DNA of 64,000 bases. Origin: Oscillospiraceae bacterium. GTDB lineage: Bacteria; Bacillota; Clostridia; Saccharofermentanales; Saccharofermentanaceae. Below are positions 54,673-62,745 of this stretch, piece after piece. The notes under the pieces are model-generated. The model saw nothing but the letters and a program-made list of their open reading frames with translations. It did not search any database and was not told the DNA's origin. The stretch is taken from contig CADCLV010000002.1 of the NCBI GenBank assembly GCA_902802325.1, forward strand, positions 32,791-96,790. The letters are read 5' to 3'. The position numbers and the translations under genes are program-made. The number at the start of each line of letters is the position of its first letter. Position 1 is the first letter of the stretch.

Positions 54673-54704
54673 CAATTAAACAAAATCACAGTTTTGTTTA
54701 ATTG
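54673..54704. repeat. Perfect 13-bp inverted repeat
   Basis: CAATTAAACAAAA and TTTTGTTTAATTG flank TCACAG. It lies in the 172-base gap between the convergent unknown gene and leuA and is not followed by T residues on either strand. It could be an operator, a transcript-end hairpin or a remnant of mobile DNA. Confidence 0.6.
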
Positions 54705-54752
54705 AGGAGAGGCAAAAACTGAGAAGAAGAAATATGATCAATATTTTCATGA

Positions 54753-54779
54753 CCGCTCAGGAGCGTTTTATTTTCTTTT
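54753..54779 (+). terminator. Terminator for the plus-strand unknown gene
   Basis: A short CGCTC-AG-GAGCG hairpin is followed by TTTTATTTTCTTTT. The stem is small but the T-rich tail is strong. A second imperfect repeat AATGATC/GATCATT overlaps the leuA end (54781-54808). Confidence 0.55.
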
Positions 54780-54795
54780 AAATGATCGATTGTAC

Positions 54796-56448
54796 TTAAC
54801 GGATCATTCTATTTAACGCGCATACCACTGCTCTTAATGATGACTTGGTTACGGAACTTGATATACCTGCTCCAAGATGCAGATTTCCTTTGCTGTCTGC
54901 AATCTGTACATATGTTATAGCTGCGGAATCTGATCCGCTCTTAATAGCATGCTCGTTATACATTCGGATCGATAATTTGATCTGAAGCGTTTTTTCGATA
55001 CCATTACAGAACGCATCGAGCAAACCGATACCGTTACCATTTACTTCGATAATTTCCTCTGCGTATTTTAGTTTTACATTTACATGAGCTTGTTTATCGC
55101 CAAGAGATTCTTCACGGTATCCGATCATGTTATATGGTGTCATAACATTTACATAGACATCATCAAAGAGTTCAAACAGTTCCTGCGGCATCAGATCGCT
55201 GTGACGGTTTTCAGATTCAACCGTAACGATCTGCATAAAGTCTTTCTGGAAGGATTTCGGCAGATGCAGCCCGTAATTTCTTTCCATAATATAGGCAAGG
55301 CCGTTTTTGCCGGACTGGCTGTTGATCCGGATGATCGGATCGTAGCTTCGGCCCACATCCTTCGGATCAATGGGCAAATATGGCACATACCAGGTATTTT
55401 TGTTTTTGACATTTTCCATGCCTTTTCGGATCGCATTTTGATGAGTGCCTGAAAAGGCCGTAAATACGAGTCTTCCGGCCCAAGGCTGACGGTCTCCGAT
55501 ACGCATTCCGGTACAGCTTTCATACATATCAATGACTTCATCCATGTCGGAAAAATCCAGTTCCGGATCGATTCCGTTCATGAACATGTTCATAGCCATC
55601 GTGATAATATCGCAGTTTCCGGTACGTTCTCCGTTTCCGAACAAAGTGCCTTCCACACGGTCGGCTCCGGCCAAAAGCGCCAATTCTGCCGCAGCTACAC
55701 CGGTTCCGCGGTCATTATGGGTATGGACCGAGACAATAATGGAGTCTCTGTACTTTGTATGTGTGCAGAAATACTCGATCAAGTCTGCAAATACGTTCGG
55801 TGTCGTCATTTCCACGGTTTCCGGAAGATTAATAATGACTTTATTATCCGGTGTCGGCTTCCATACATCCAATACGGCATCCACTACTTCGACAGCAAAA
55901 TCAGGCTCCGTCTCCGAGAAATTTTCCGGTGAGTACTCTAAATGCCACTTCGTATTACTCTCGTCAGCATCGATCTCCGCCTGGATCATTTTGGCGCCGT
56001 TTACAGCTAATGCCTTACATTGCTCTTTATCAAAGCCGAATACCACTTCACGCTGAAGTTTAGATGTGGCGTTATAAAGATGAACGATGGCCGAATGAGC
56101 GCCTTTTACGGCGTCAAAAGTCTTTTTGACCACGTCTTCCCTGGCCATTGTCAGAACCTGTACGGACACATCATTGGGGATCAGATCGTTATCGATCAGG
56201 TAACGGGTAAAATCAAATTCGATATCGGAAGCGGCCGGATAACCGATCTCAATGCTTTTGAAACCGAGTTTGACAAGATAATCGAAGAACTGGATCTTCT
56301 GATTAAGATCCATCGGTACCTCCAGTGCCTGATTACCATCACGAAGGTCGACACTACACCAGATCGGTGCATGGGTCATTTTCTTTCCCGGCCAGGTACG
56401 GCTGGACATGTCGATCATCTTGGGCATCGAATACTTGTCAAATCTCAT
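54796..56448 (-). CDS. leuA: 2-isopropylmalate synthase, long form
   Basis: 550 residues from the ATG at 56448, chosen for GGAGGGAC upstream and the conserved start FDKYSMPKM. The catalytic motif is WCSVDLRDGNQAL; VHTHNDRGTGVAA carries the metal-binding histidines; the C-terminal regulatory domain (about 430-550) responds to leucine in this family. It condenses acetyl-CoA and 2-oxoisovalerate, starting leucine synthesis. It follows the long LeuA subclass. No other leu genes are nearby. Transcription is controlled by the T-box in its leader. Confidence 0.96.
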   Translation of the reverse strand: MRFDKYSMPKMIDMSSRTWPGKKMTHAPIWCSVDLRDGNQALEVPMDLNQKIQFFDYLVKLGFKSIEIGYPAASDIEFDFTRYLIDNDLIPNDVSVQVLTMAREDVVKKTFDAVKGAHSAIVHLYNATSKLQREVVFGFDKEQCKALAVNGAKMIQAEIDADESNTKWHLEYSPENFSETEPDFAVEVVDAVLDVWKPTPDNKVIINLPETVEMTTPNVFADLIEYFCTHTKYRDSIIVSVHTHNDRGTGVAAAELALLAGADRVEGTLFGNGERTGNCDIITMAMNMFMNGIDPELDFSDMDEVIDMYESCTGMRIGDRQPWAGRLVFTAFSGTHQNAIRKGMENVKNKNTWYVPYLPIDPKDVGRSYDPIIRINSQSGKNGLAYIMERNYGLHLPKSFQKDFMQIVTVESENRHSDLMPQELFELFDDVYVNVMTPYNMIGYREESLGDKQAHVNVKLKYAEEIIEVNGNGIGLLDAFCNGIEKTLQIKLSIRMYNEHAIKSGSDSAAITYVQIADSKGNLHLGAGISSSVTKSSLRAVVCALNRMIR

Positions 56449-56481
56449 GTTTGTCCCTCCTTTGGGCTCATTTTCTATAAC

Positions 56482-56757
56482 AAAAAAGCCTTCGTCTCTT
56501 ATATCAAGAGACGAAAGCCTGAACTTCCGCGGTACCACTCTTCTTCATCCGTTTCGGATGCACTCATCGAATACGGGAAATATATTCCGATATTCTGCTC
56601 TCTGATAACGGTGAGCCTCCGACTTCCTCTACTGTCAATTCAAGGAAGCACACTCCAGGGCGAGTTCAAAACCTCTCTTCTACCCGGCTTCCACCATCCC
56701 GGGCTCTCTATAAGAAGGATGAAGATCTTTACTGATCCCCTTCTCTGTGTTGTCCTT
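56482..56757 (-). promoter_or_regulatory. Leucine T-box leader of leuA
   Basis: Read on the minus strand, Stem I carries the GGTGGAAG element and the specifier CTC (plus 56662-56664), just before GCCCTGGAGTG, which fits leucine. The antiterminator core GTGGTACCGCGG is at 56527-56538. The terminator GGCTTTCGTCTCTT/AAGAGACGAAGGC runs into TTTTTT (56482-56519). Uncharged tRNA-Leu should bind the specifier and the core and allow read-through into leuA. The whole gap between leuA and the sigma gene is explained by this element and two promoters. Confidence 0.95.
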
Positions 56758-56761
56758 ATCT

Positions 56762-56790
56762 AACTTAACATAAAACTTTTCTTTTGACAA
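56762..56790 (-). promoter_or_regulatory. Promoter of the leuA T-box transcript
   Basis: On the minus strand, TTGTCA (56785-56790), a 17-base spacer and TAAGTT (56762-56767). The -10 box is weak but position matches the start of Stem I. Confidence 0.55.
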
Positions 56791-56912
56791 TAAGCGTATT
56801 TTTGAAAAAATTTCTGCATATGATGAGAATTCGATATACTTTTTATGTGAGAAATCATCTTTCTGATTCGTTTTATCTATGAGATCTCAAATCCGAAGCA
56901 AGGAGGGTTAGT

Positions 56913-57407
56913 TTGAAAAACGAAGTTGTAGTGAAGCTGTTTGACTCGTATGCGGATGACCTTTACAGGTTCGCCGTATCTTATGTCGGATCCGGTCATG
57001 ACGCCGAAGACATTGTTCAGGACGTGTTTTTGAAACTTCTTTCGAAAAATATGCTTTTTGACAGAAGATTTGAAAAAGCCTATCTTCTGACAATGACGGC
57101 AAATCAATGTAAGGATCTTCTAAAGTCAAAAGCCAGGAAAACAAGTGTGGATCTGGAGAGTAATGAGTATCAGCTTACTTGTTATGAGAGGTTTTCCGAA
57201 GAAGATCGGGCGGTTTTTGATGAACTTATGAATTTGCCTGATATGTACCGGGCGCCGATCCACCTCTTCTTCTACGAAGGCTATACCTATAAAGAGATCA
57301 GTAAAATTCTGAAAGTATCTGAATCCGCCGTTGCTATGCGGATCAAGCGTGGAAAAGAACAGCTGAAGATCAGATTGGAGGATGAACATGAAAGAGACGT
57401 TAGATAA
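56913..57407 (+). CDS. ECF-type RNA polymerase sigma factor
   Basis: 164 residues starting with TTG at 56913 behind AAGGAGGG. Region 2 is seen in FDSYADDLYRFAVSYVG and HDAEDIVQDVFLKLL; region 4 in YKEISKILKVSESAVAMRIKRG as a helix-turn-helix. ECF sigma factors respond to envelope or other signals and are held by an anti-sigma encoded next door. The following gene fits that role. The TTG start may limit its level. A TATACT -10 element lies at 56835-56840 with a poor -35 region. Target genes are unknown. Confidence 0.92.
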   Translation: MKNEVVVKLFDSYADDLYRFAVSYVGSGHDAEDIVQDVFLKLLSKNMLFDRRFEKAYLLTMTANQCKDLLKSKARKTSVDLESNEYQLTCYERFSEEDRAVFDELMNLPDMYRAPIHLFFYEGYTYKEISKILKVSESAVAMRIKRGKEQLKIRLEDEHERDVR

Positions 57408-58014
57408 AATCGTGATGGACGAAGAAAAAAAGGATGAGATCCGTAAAAATCTTCTGACGAAAAAACCTGTTTCACATACATGGATCAAGGTAGTAGCAGC
57501 GGTTGCCGCTGTGATCTGTGCCGTAATGATCATTCCGTTTACCAGAAATCAGGTTTTACAGGCTGCAGAGCGGATTTTTAAGCCTATCCGCACGAAGAAC
57601 GGAGTGGAGGTGGATATCGATTGCGATGATAACAATAATATTGTTTCCGCTACGATAGTAGGAACACCAAAAGAATACCTGAAAGTTGTCGATGACCGGT
57701 TGATTCTGGAAGTGGAAGACGAAACCATCGATGTCACTGATCTTTGCAGTGCTGATGATTATTACCGCTATGAAGTTAAAAATGACGATGGAACATGTAA
57801 CTTGATCTATGTAGGTGGTACCATAGAAAACTATGGCTGGATCGAAGTAGTGATCAGTCCGGATTTCTTTGAAGATAGTAATCAGGATCATGCAGTTGGT
57901 GTCTGGTTTACCGGCGGATCTGCCAAAGGTTTTGAAGAGCTCCCTGAAGAGCAGCCCAAGTGGGAAGAAAAAGCTTTCGCAGATGGAGAGGCATATTTGG
58001 AATCCATAAAGTGA
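57388..58014 (+). CDS. Membrane protein, likely anti-sigma partner
   Basis: 208 residues from the ATG at 57388 (GGAGG six bases upstream; an ATG at 57382 is in the ribosome site). A charged cytoplasmic start of about 30 residues contains KIVMDEEKKDEIRKNLL, a pattern seen in DUF4179-like and related anti-sigma proteins. A membrane helix spans about 33-50 and the remaining 150 residues, acidic and beta-rich, face outward. No zinc HxxxCxxC motif is present. It overlaps the sigma gene by 20 bases. The anti-sigma role is inferred from context. Confidence 0.8.
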   Translation: MKETLDKIVMDEEKKDEIRKNLLTKKPVSHTWIKVVAAVAAVICAVMIIPFTRNQVLQAAERIFKPIRTKNGVEVDIDCDDNNNIVSATIVGTPKEYLKVVDDRLILEVEDETIDVTDLCSADDYYRYEVKNDDGTCNLIYVGGTIENYGWIEVVISPDFFEDSNQDHAVGVWFTGGSAKGFEELPEEQPKWEEKAFADGEAYLESIK

Positions 58015-58037
58015 TTTATTCTGAATCATTCATATAC

Positions 58038-58091
58038 AAAAGCACCCATCCAAAGTGAAGTGAACCCTCAAAGTTTGGATGGGTGCTTTTT
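58038..58091. terminator. Bidirectional terminator between sigma unit and aroF
   Basis: A perfect 17-bp stem, AAAAGCACCCATCCAAA (58038-58054) with its complement at 58074-58090, works for both strands because A and T runs close the ends. The loop is 19 bases. Confidence 0.93.
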
Positions 58092-58119
58092 CATGCCATT
58101 TATCAAGCTGACCGATGTC

Positions 58120-59145
58120 TTAGTCGTTCTTCGGATAGGTACGCTTAACGATCTCTGCCATTTCTTTCACGCGCTGGGCAAGTTCAGCATATGCTTCCGG
58201 TGTAAGCTGCTGAGCTGCATCGGAAAGAGCGTGTTTCGGATCCGGATGAACTTCGATAATGAGACCATCTGCGCCGGCAGCGATGGCAGCAAGTGCCAGA
58301 GGCTGTACGTACTGGGCTTTTCCGGCCGCATGGCTCGGGTCCACAATGATCGGGAGATGGGTCTTCCCTTTCAGTACCGGAACCGCGCTGATATCCAGAG
58401 TTGATCTTGTAGCCGTCTCAAATGTGCGGATACCGCGCTCACACATCATGATGTGGTAATTGCCTTCACTCATGATATACTCGGCAGAACCCAGCCACTC
58501 GTCGATGGTTTCCGCAATACCACGCTTTAACATGACCGGAATACCGGACTTACCGACAGCGGACAGAAGACGGAAGTTCTGGGCGTTTCTGGCACCGATC
58601 TGAATAATATCCAGATAGTTGGATGCATACTCGATATCGTTCTCGGATGTGATCTCGGAAATGACCAGAAGGCCATATCTGTCAGCCACACGGCGAAGGA
58701 TTTTTAAACCTTCTTTTTCCAGGCCCTGGAATGCATATGGAGATGTTCTCGGCTTATATGCACCGCCACGAAGAACCTTTACGCCGCAGGCAGTCATCTT
58801 GGAGGCAACCGCATCTACCTGTTCTTCACTTTCAACGGCACATGGACCGGCCATCATGACCAGTTCTTTTCCACCGATAGTAAGATCTTTTACATTGAAC
58901 GAAGTGCCTTCCGGGCGGAACTGACGGGATGCCAGCTTATAGGATTCCATGATCGGAACGATCTTTTCTACGCCGGAGAGAACTTCAAGCGAACCCGGGG
59001 TCAGACGAGATTTATCACCGATCACACCGATGATCAAACGCTCGGCACCTTCGGAAACGTGCGCCTTGAGTTCGTTTTTCTCCAATACGTCAATGATCTC
59101 ATGTACTTGAGTATCACTGGCACCTGGTTTTACAACAATAATCAT
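58120..59145 (-). CDS. aroF: DAHP synthase, type I beta with N-terminal ferredoxin-like domain
   Basis: 341 residues. The N-terminal domain (1-70, VVKPGASDTQVHEIIDVLE) is the regulatory ACT-like/ferredoxin-like domain found in Thermotoga-type enzymes. The barrel has AGPCAVES, GGAYKPRTSPYAFQG and DPSHAAGK. It condenses phosphoenolpyruvate and erythrose 4-phosphate to start the shikimate pathway. Such domains usually give feedback control by Tyr or Phe. It is a single transcript, with a consensus TATAAT at 59204-59209. Confidence 0.96.
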   Translation of the reverse strand: MIIVVKPGASDTQVHEIIDVLEKNELKAHVSEGAERLIIGVIGDKSRLTPGSLEVLSGVEKIVPIMESYKLASRQFRPEGTSFNVKDLTIGGKELVMMAGPCAVESEEQVDAVASKMTACGVKVLRGGAYKPRTSPYAFQGLEKEGLKILRRVADRYGLLVISEITSENDIEYASNYLDIIQIGARNAQNFRLLSAVGKSGIPVMLKRGIAETIDEWLGSAEYIMSEGNYHIMMCERGIRTFETATRSTLDISAVPVLKGKTHLPIIVDPSHAAGKAQYVQPLALAAIAAGADGLIIEVHPDPKHALSDAAQQLTPEAYAELAQRVKEMAEIVKRTYPKND

Positions 59146-59203
59146 ACTTTACCTTCTTTCTTGTGACGCTCCATGCGCCACACCTACCATACTACGAACA
59201 AGG

Positions 59204-59209
59204 ATTATA
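59204..59209 (-). promoter_or_regulatory. -10 element of aroF
   Basis: TATAAT on the minus strand, about 60 bases before the aroF start. The matching -35 (TTTTAT, 17-base spacer) is weak and lies in an inverted repeat TTTTATCC/GGATAAAA close to the M18 gene end. Confidence 0.55.
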
Positions 59210-59242
59210 ACGCATTTTATCCTTGGATAAAAGCACTTTGGC

Positions 59243-60709
59243 TTATTTTATGTTTTCAATGAAGCACTTATAGGCAAGATATGTGAAATACAGATCCATT
59301 TTACTGATGACTTCATACGGCGCGTGCATCGAAAGTACCGGTACGCCGCAGTCAATGACTTCCATACCCAGTTTGGCAAGATATGCGGAGATCGTTCCGC
59401 CGCCGCCGGCATCTACCTTACCAAGTTCGCCTGTCTGCCACGGAATATCGTTCTCGGCAAAGATCCGGAGGATCGAAGCAAAGAACTCGGAGTTCGCATC
59501 ACTTGCACCGGACTTGCCTCTGGCACCGGTATATTTTTCCATCTTGACGCCCTTATTGAGATAAGCGGTATTTCTTTTATCGGAAACACTGGCATATTTC
59601 GGATCAAAAGCATTGGATACGTCCGTGGAAAGCATCTTGGTATTGGCGATGCATTTTCTGTAGCCGAGTTCATCGTAGCCACCGTTGATCTTGGCAAAAA
59701 GTTCGACCAGGAAATTCTCATAAAGACGGGACTGGGCGCCGGAGTTACCGTAGGAGCCGATCTCTTCCTTATCAGACAGCATGCAGACACAGGTTCTGGC
59801 CGGAGCCTCCTGAGCCAGAAGCGCCATCAGTGCCGGATAAGCACAGACTTTATCGTCATGTCCGTATGCTGCGATCAAAGCACGGTCAAAACCTACATCT
59901 CTGGCCTTCATGGCAGGAACGATCTCGATCTCGGCAGAAACAAAGTCTTTCTCATCGATACCATATTCCTGATTTAAAAGCTTTAAGATCGCATATTTGC
60001 AGGCATTGCTGGAATCATCGTCAGAGAGCTTGCTGGCTCCGATCATGACATTTAAATCTTCGCCCTTAATAAACTCATTTGCTCTCTGGCTCATCTGCTC
60101 GGAACCTAAATGCGGCAGAAGATCCGAGATGTAGAAGATCGGATCGTCATCTTTTTCACCTACGTTCAAAGTCAGCTTCGTGCCGTCCTTCTTCATGATG
60201 ACGCCGTGGATCGCAAGTGGGATCGTGGTCCATTGATACTTCTTGATGCCGCCATAATAATGGGTCTTAAAGAATACCAGCTCATCTTCTTCATAAAGCG
60301 GATTCGGTTTTAAATCCAGTCTCGGGGAATCGATATGGGCGCCCAGGATATTAAATCCCTTCACTGCCTCTTCTTTTCCGACTACGGCAAACATCAGGCC
60401 CTTTCCCTTAATGGAGGAATACACCTTATCGCCGACCTTCAGGGACTTTTTCGATTCGATATCCACAAAGCCTTTATCTGTCAGGGCTTCAACAGCATTG
60501 TTGACGAACTCGCGCTCGGTCTTGCTGATGTCAAGAAATGCCATATATTCCTCTGAAAAGGCCATGGCATGATCGATGTCATCCTGAGAACGGCTTTCCC
60601 ACAGATTCGGATAGGAGGCAAACAACTCCTTCTTCTCTTTCTTGGAACTCTTGGCGGTTTTTCCTTTCTTTTCAGAAAGCGTCTTCTCGCTCTTTTTTTC
60701 TTTTGCCAT
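59243..60709 (-). CDS. M18-family aminopeptidase
   Basis: 488 residues from the ATG at 60709, chosen for AAGGAG upstream; the frame is open further but without support. A Lys/Glu/Ser-rich start of about 30 residues precedes the domain. Metal ligands appear in AHIDSPRLDL, DKEEIGSYGNSGAQ and later STDVSNAFDP and SMHAPYE. M18 enzymes are zinc aminopeptidases favouring acidic residues and form large assemblies. It is divergent from hisJ. Confidence 0.94.
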   Translation of the reverse strand: MAKEKKSEKTLSEKKGKTAKSSKKEKKELFASYPNLWESRSQDDIDHAMAFSEEYMAFLDISKTEREFVNNAVEALTDKGFVDIESKKSLKVGDKVYSSIKGKGLMFAVVGKEEAVKGFNILGAHIDSPRLDLKPNPLYEEDELVFFKTHYYGGIKKYQWTTIPLAIHGVIMKKDGTKLTLNVGEKDDDPIFYISDLLPHLGSEQMSQRANEFIKGEDLNVMIGASKLSDDDSSNACKYAILKLLNQEYGIDEKDFVSAEIEIVPAMKARDVGFDRALIAAYGHDDKVCAYPALMALLAQEAPARTCVCMLSDKEEIGSYGNSGAQSRLYENFLVELFAKINGGYDELGYRKCIANTKMLSTDVSNAFDPKYASVSDKRNTAYLNKGVKMEKYTGARGKSGASDANSEFFASILRIFAENDIPWQTGELGKVDAGGGGTISAYLAKLGMEVIDCGVPVLSMHAPYEVISKMDLYFTYLAYKCFIENIK

Positions 60710-60810
60710 ATATATCATCTCCTTTGAACAAAGAATGTCACTATTTTTACAAAGAATATGATACCATAAGTACGTGTTAAACATAACTAACTGAATGGAT
60801 TTTACAAATT

Positions 60811-61635
60811 ATGTATACAGATAATCATAATCATACGAAACACTTTAGCTCTGATGCCAAGATGTCCTATCAGGAACTGATCGATACCTGCAGAAAGCAA
60901 AATATGCGGGGCGTGGCCGTGACCGAGCATTACGAGGGAGATTATCCTCATGACATCGGTGAACCGCAGATCTTCGATCCGAAAGAATATTTTGAAGCAT
61001 CAAAAAAATGGAAAGAATATGCCGGGGATTTCCCGCTTCGTCTGGGGATCGAACTTGGCTGGCAGAAGCATCTTCCGAAATTCTATGATGAAATGGTTGA
61101 CCGGTATCCTTTTGATGTGGTGATCCTTTCCAATCACCTTTACCGCGGAAAAGATCCGTATTTTTACCGCGAATGCTACGAGGAGAACATGATCACCGTG
61201 TATTCCCGGTATATTGATGAAATGGCACAGATGGCTGAGGATTGCAGCAATTACGACATCATCGGCCACTACGATTATATTAACCGGTATGCGCCATATG
61301 AGGACCCGCAGATCCGCTACGATCATTGTCCGGAGGCTTTTGACCGGTTGTTTTCGGCGATTATATCCAAGGGAAAGTCACTGGAGGTCAACACCCGTTC
61401 TATCGATAAGATGAAAGGAAAAGGTTTTGACATGACCTATTCCCTTCCCGATCCGAAGATCCTTTCCCGCTACTATGAAATGGGCGGAAGAAACATCTCG
61501 ATGGGGTCGGATTCCCATACAAAAGATACGCTATGTCTTCTCTTTCCTGAAACGGCGAAGTATCTCTCTTCTTTCGGTTTTACGGAGAATACCTATTTTG
61601 TAAAGCGTCAGAAGATAGGGGAACCGCTCATTTGA
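60811..61635 (+). CDS. hisJ: Histidinol-phosphatase, PHP family
   Basis: 274 residues. The PHP metal ligands lie in DNHNHTKHFSSDA, VTEHYEGD, IGHYDYINRY and GSDSHTKDTL, which is the full set. The family contains HisJ/HisK phosphatases that make histidinol in Firmicutes; some relatives act on other phosphates. Its start is 100 bases from the divergent M18 gene. It is followed by a small in-frame-coupled ORF. Confidence 0.88.
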   Translation: MYTDNHNHTKHFSSDAKMSYQELIDTCRKQNMRGVAVTEHYEGDYPHDIGEPQIFDPKEYFEASKKWKEYAGDFPLRLGIELGWQKHLPKFYDEMVDRYPFDVVILSNHLYRGKDPYFYRECYEENMITVYSRYIDEMAQMAEDCSNYDIIGHYDYINRYAPYEDPQIRYDHCPEAFDRLFSAIISKGKSLEVNTRSIDKMKGKGFDMTYSLPDPKILSRYYEMGGRNISMGSDSHTKDTLCLLFPETAKYLSSFGFTENTYFVKRQKIGEPLI

Positions 61636-61802
61636 GTTTCTTTACGGGAATCCAGTCACATTATATTACCTCGATCAATGAGGGAGAATCTTTTGTACGG
61701 ATAAACGATGAATGGCGGGATCTGTCTGACCCCGCCACCCTTGAGGAATTAGGACTTCAAAACGAACCCCGTAATCCCTGTGTGACTGTACTTTTCCGTT
61801 AG
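61632..61802 (+). CDS. Possible 56-residue ORF downstream of hisJ
   Basis: The frame starts with TTG, which overlaps the hisJ stop (TTGA), and follows ATAGGGGA at normal distance. It encodes a soluble acidic peptide containing SINEGESFVRINDEWRDLSD and ends in PCVTVLFR. Its TAG shares bases with the convergent AraC gene's stop. Composition looks like real protein, but there is no ATG and no known family, so it stays tentative. Confidence 0.45.
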   Translation: MSFFTGIQSHYITSINEGESFVRINDEWRDLSDPATLEELGLQNEPRNPCVTVLFR

Positions 61803-62674
61803 TTTACCTTCTTTACCGGTACCAGTTCGATATAGCCTCTCTCCCCTCTCGGCTCCAGCTGGATCCGGGGGTTACAGTTATCCCAGGCATATCCGATGAA
61901 CTCCGGGTTGTACTTCTTCTCGGCATCCCAGATCTCGCCGATCGCAGCTTCATACTGTTCTTCGGCAAAAGGTTCGCCGCGGAAAAGAAGGTATGTCGCT
62001 TCGGGAAGATCGATGACCTCAAAGCCTTCCGGTACCTCGCCGTTATAGTCAGGCTCTACCTCGACACCCTGAACATATTCGTTTGTGATGGGTTTACGAA
62101 GAGCTTCTGGAAGCCACAGACAAACCGGCTCGCCGCTGATGGACTTGATACTTGTCAGAAGTCCCCATACATCACAGCCGACTTCTTTACAGTAGCTCCA
62201 GTACTCGTTGGCTTTGATACCTCTTTTGATAATGACCTTTCTTCTCGGCTTTTCCACGACCTGGATAAATACATTACGGATCTCACTCATAATACTCACA
62301 TTCCTTTCTTCTTGTAAAATGAAACTCGGAGTAAAAAGCCATACGGGGATGGGGCTTTGGGAGAATTCTTTCGGATTGATACCGAATTCACGACGGAATG
62401 CGCGCTGATATCCATCTACACTTCCGAATCCCATATCCGTGGCAATGTCGAGAATGGAAACTTTTTCATCCCGTAAACGTAAAGCGGACTTCGACAGCTT
62501 CAGACGTCGGATATACACCGCCGGAGTCATTTCCAGATACTTGATGAATAGTTTTCTCGCATACCAGGGAGAAAAAGACGCGCTTTTCGCCAGATCAGTA
62601 AACTCGATATCTTCCGCGATATGCTCGTGGATATAGTCCTGCATCTTGCGTACAGCTTGTCTTTGTTCGTCCAT
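61799..62674 (-). CDS. AraC-family regulator with GyrI-like effector domain
   Basis: 291 residues from the ATG at 62674 (AAAGGAGG eight bases upstream; a GTG at 62683 is inside the ribosome site). Two helix-turn-helix units fill residues 1-105 (FTDLAKSASFSPWYARKLF and ILDIATDMGFGSVDGYQRAF). The remainder is a GyrI-like domain that binds small organic or cationic molecules, with motifs GEPVCLWLPEAL and GYIELVPV at the end. Related proteins (Rob/SoxS-like, BmrR-like domain) control drug or stress responses. The target is unknown. Confidence 0.9.
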   Translation of the reverse strand: MDEQRQAVRKMQDYIHEHIAEDIEFTDLAKSASFSPWYARKLFIKYLEMTPAVYIRRLKLSKSALRLRDEKVSILDIATDMGFGSVDGYQRAFRREFGINPKEFSQSPIPVWLFTPSFILQEERNVSIMSEIRNVFIQVVEKPRRKVIIKRGIKANEYWSYCKEVGCDVWGLLTSIKSISGEPVCLWLPEALRKPITNEYVQGVEVEPDYNGEVPEGFEVIDLPEATYLLFRGEPFAEEQYEAAIGEIWDAEKKYNPEFIGYAWDNCNPRIQLEPRGERGYIELVPVKKVN

Positions 62675-62745
62675 GTGGCTCACCTCCTTTGTTTGTGAGC
62701 TAATAATACAGAAAAGGCCAAAAGGATTTCTCGACCTTTTTTGCT

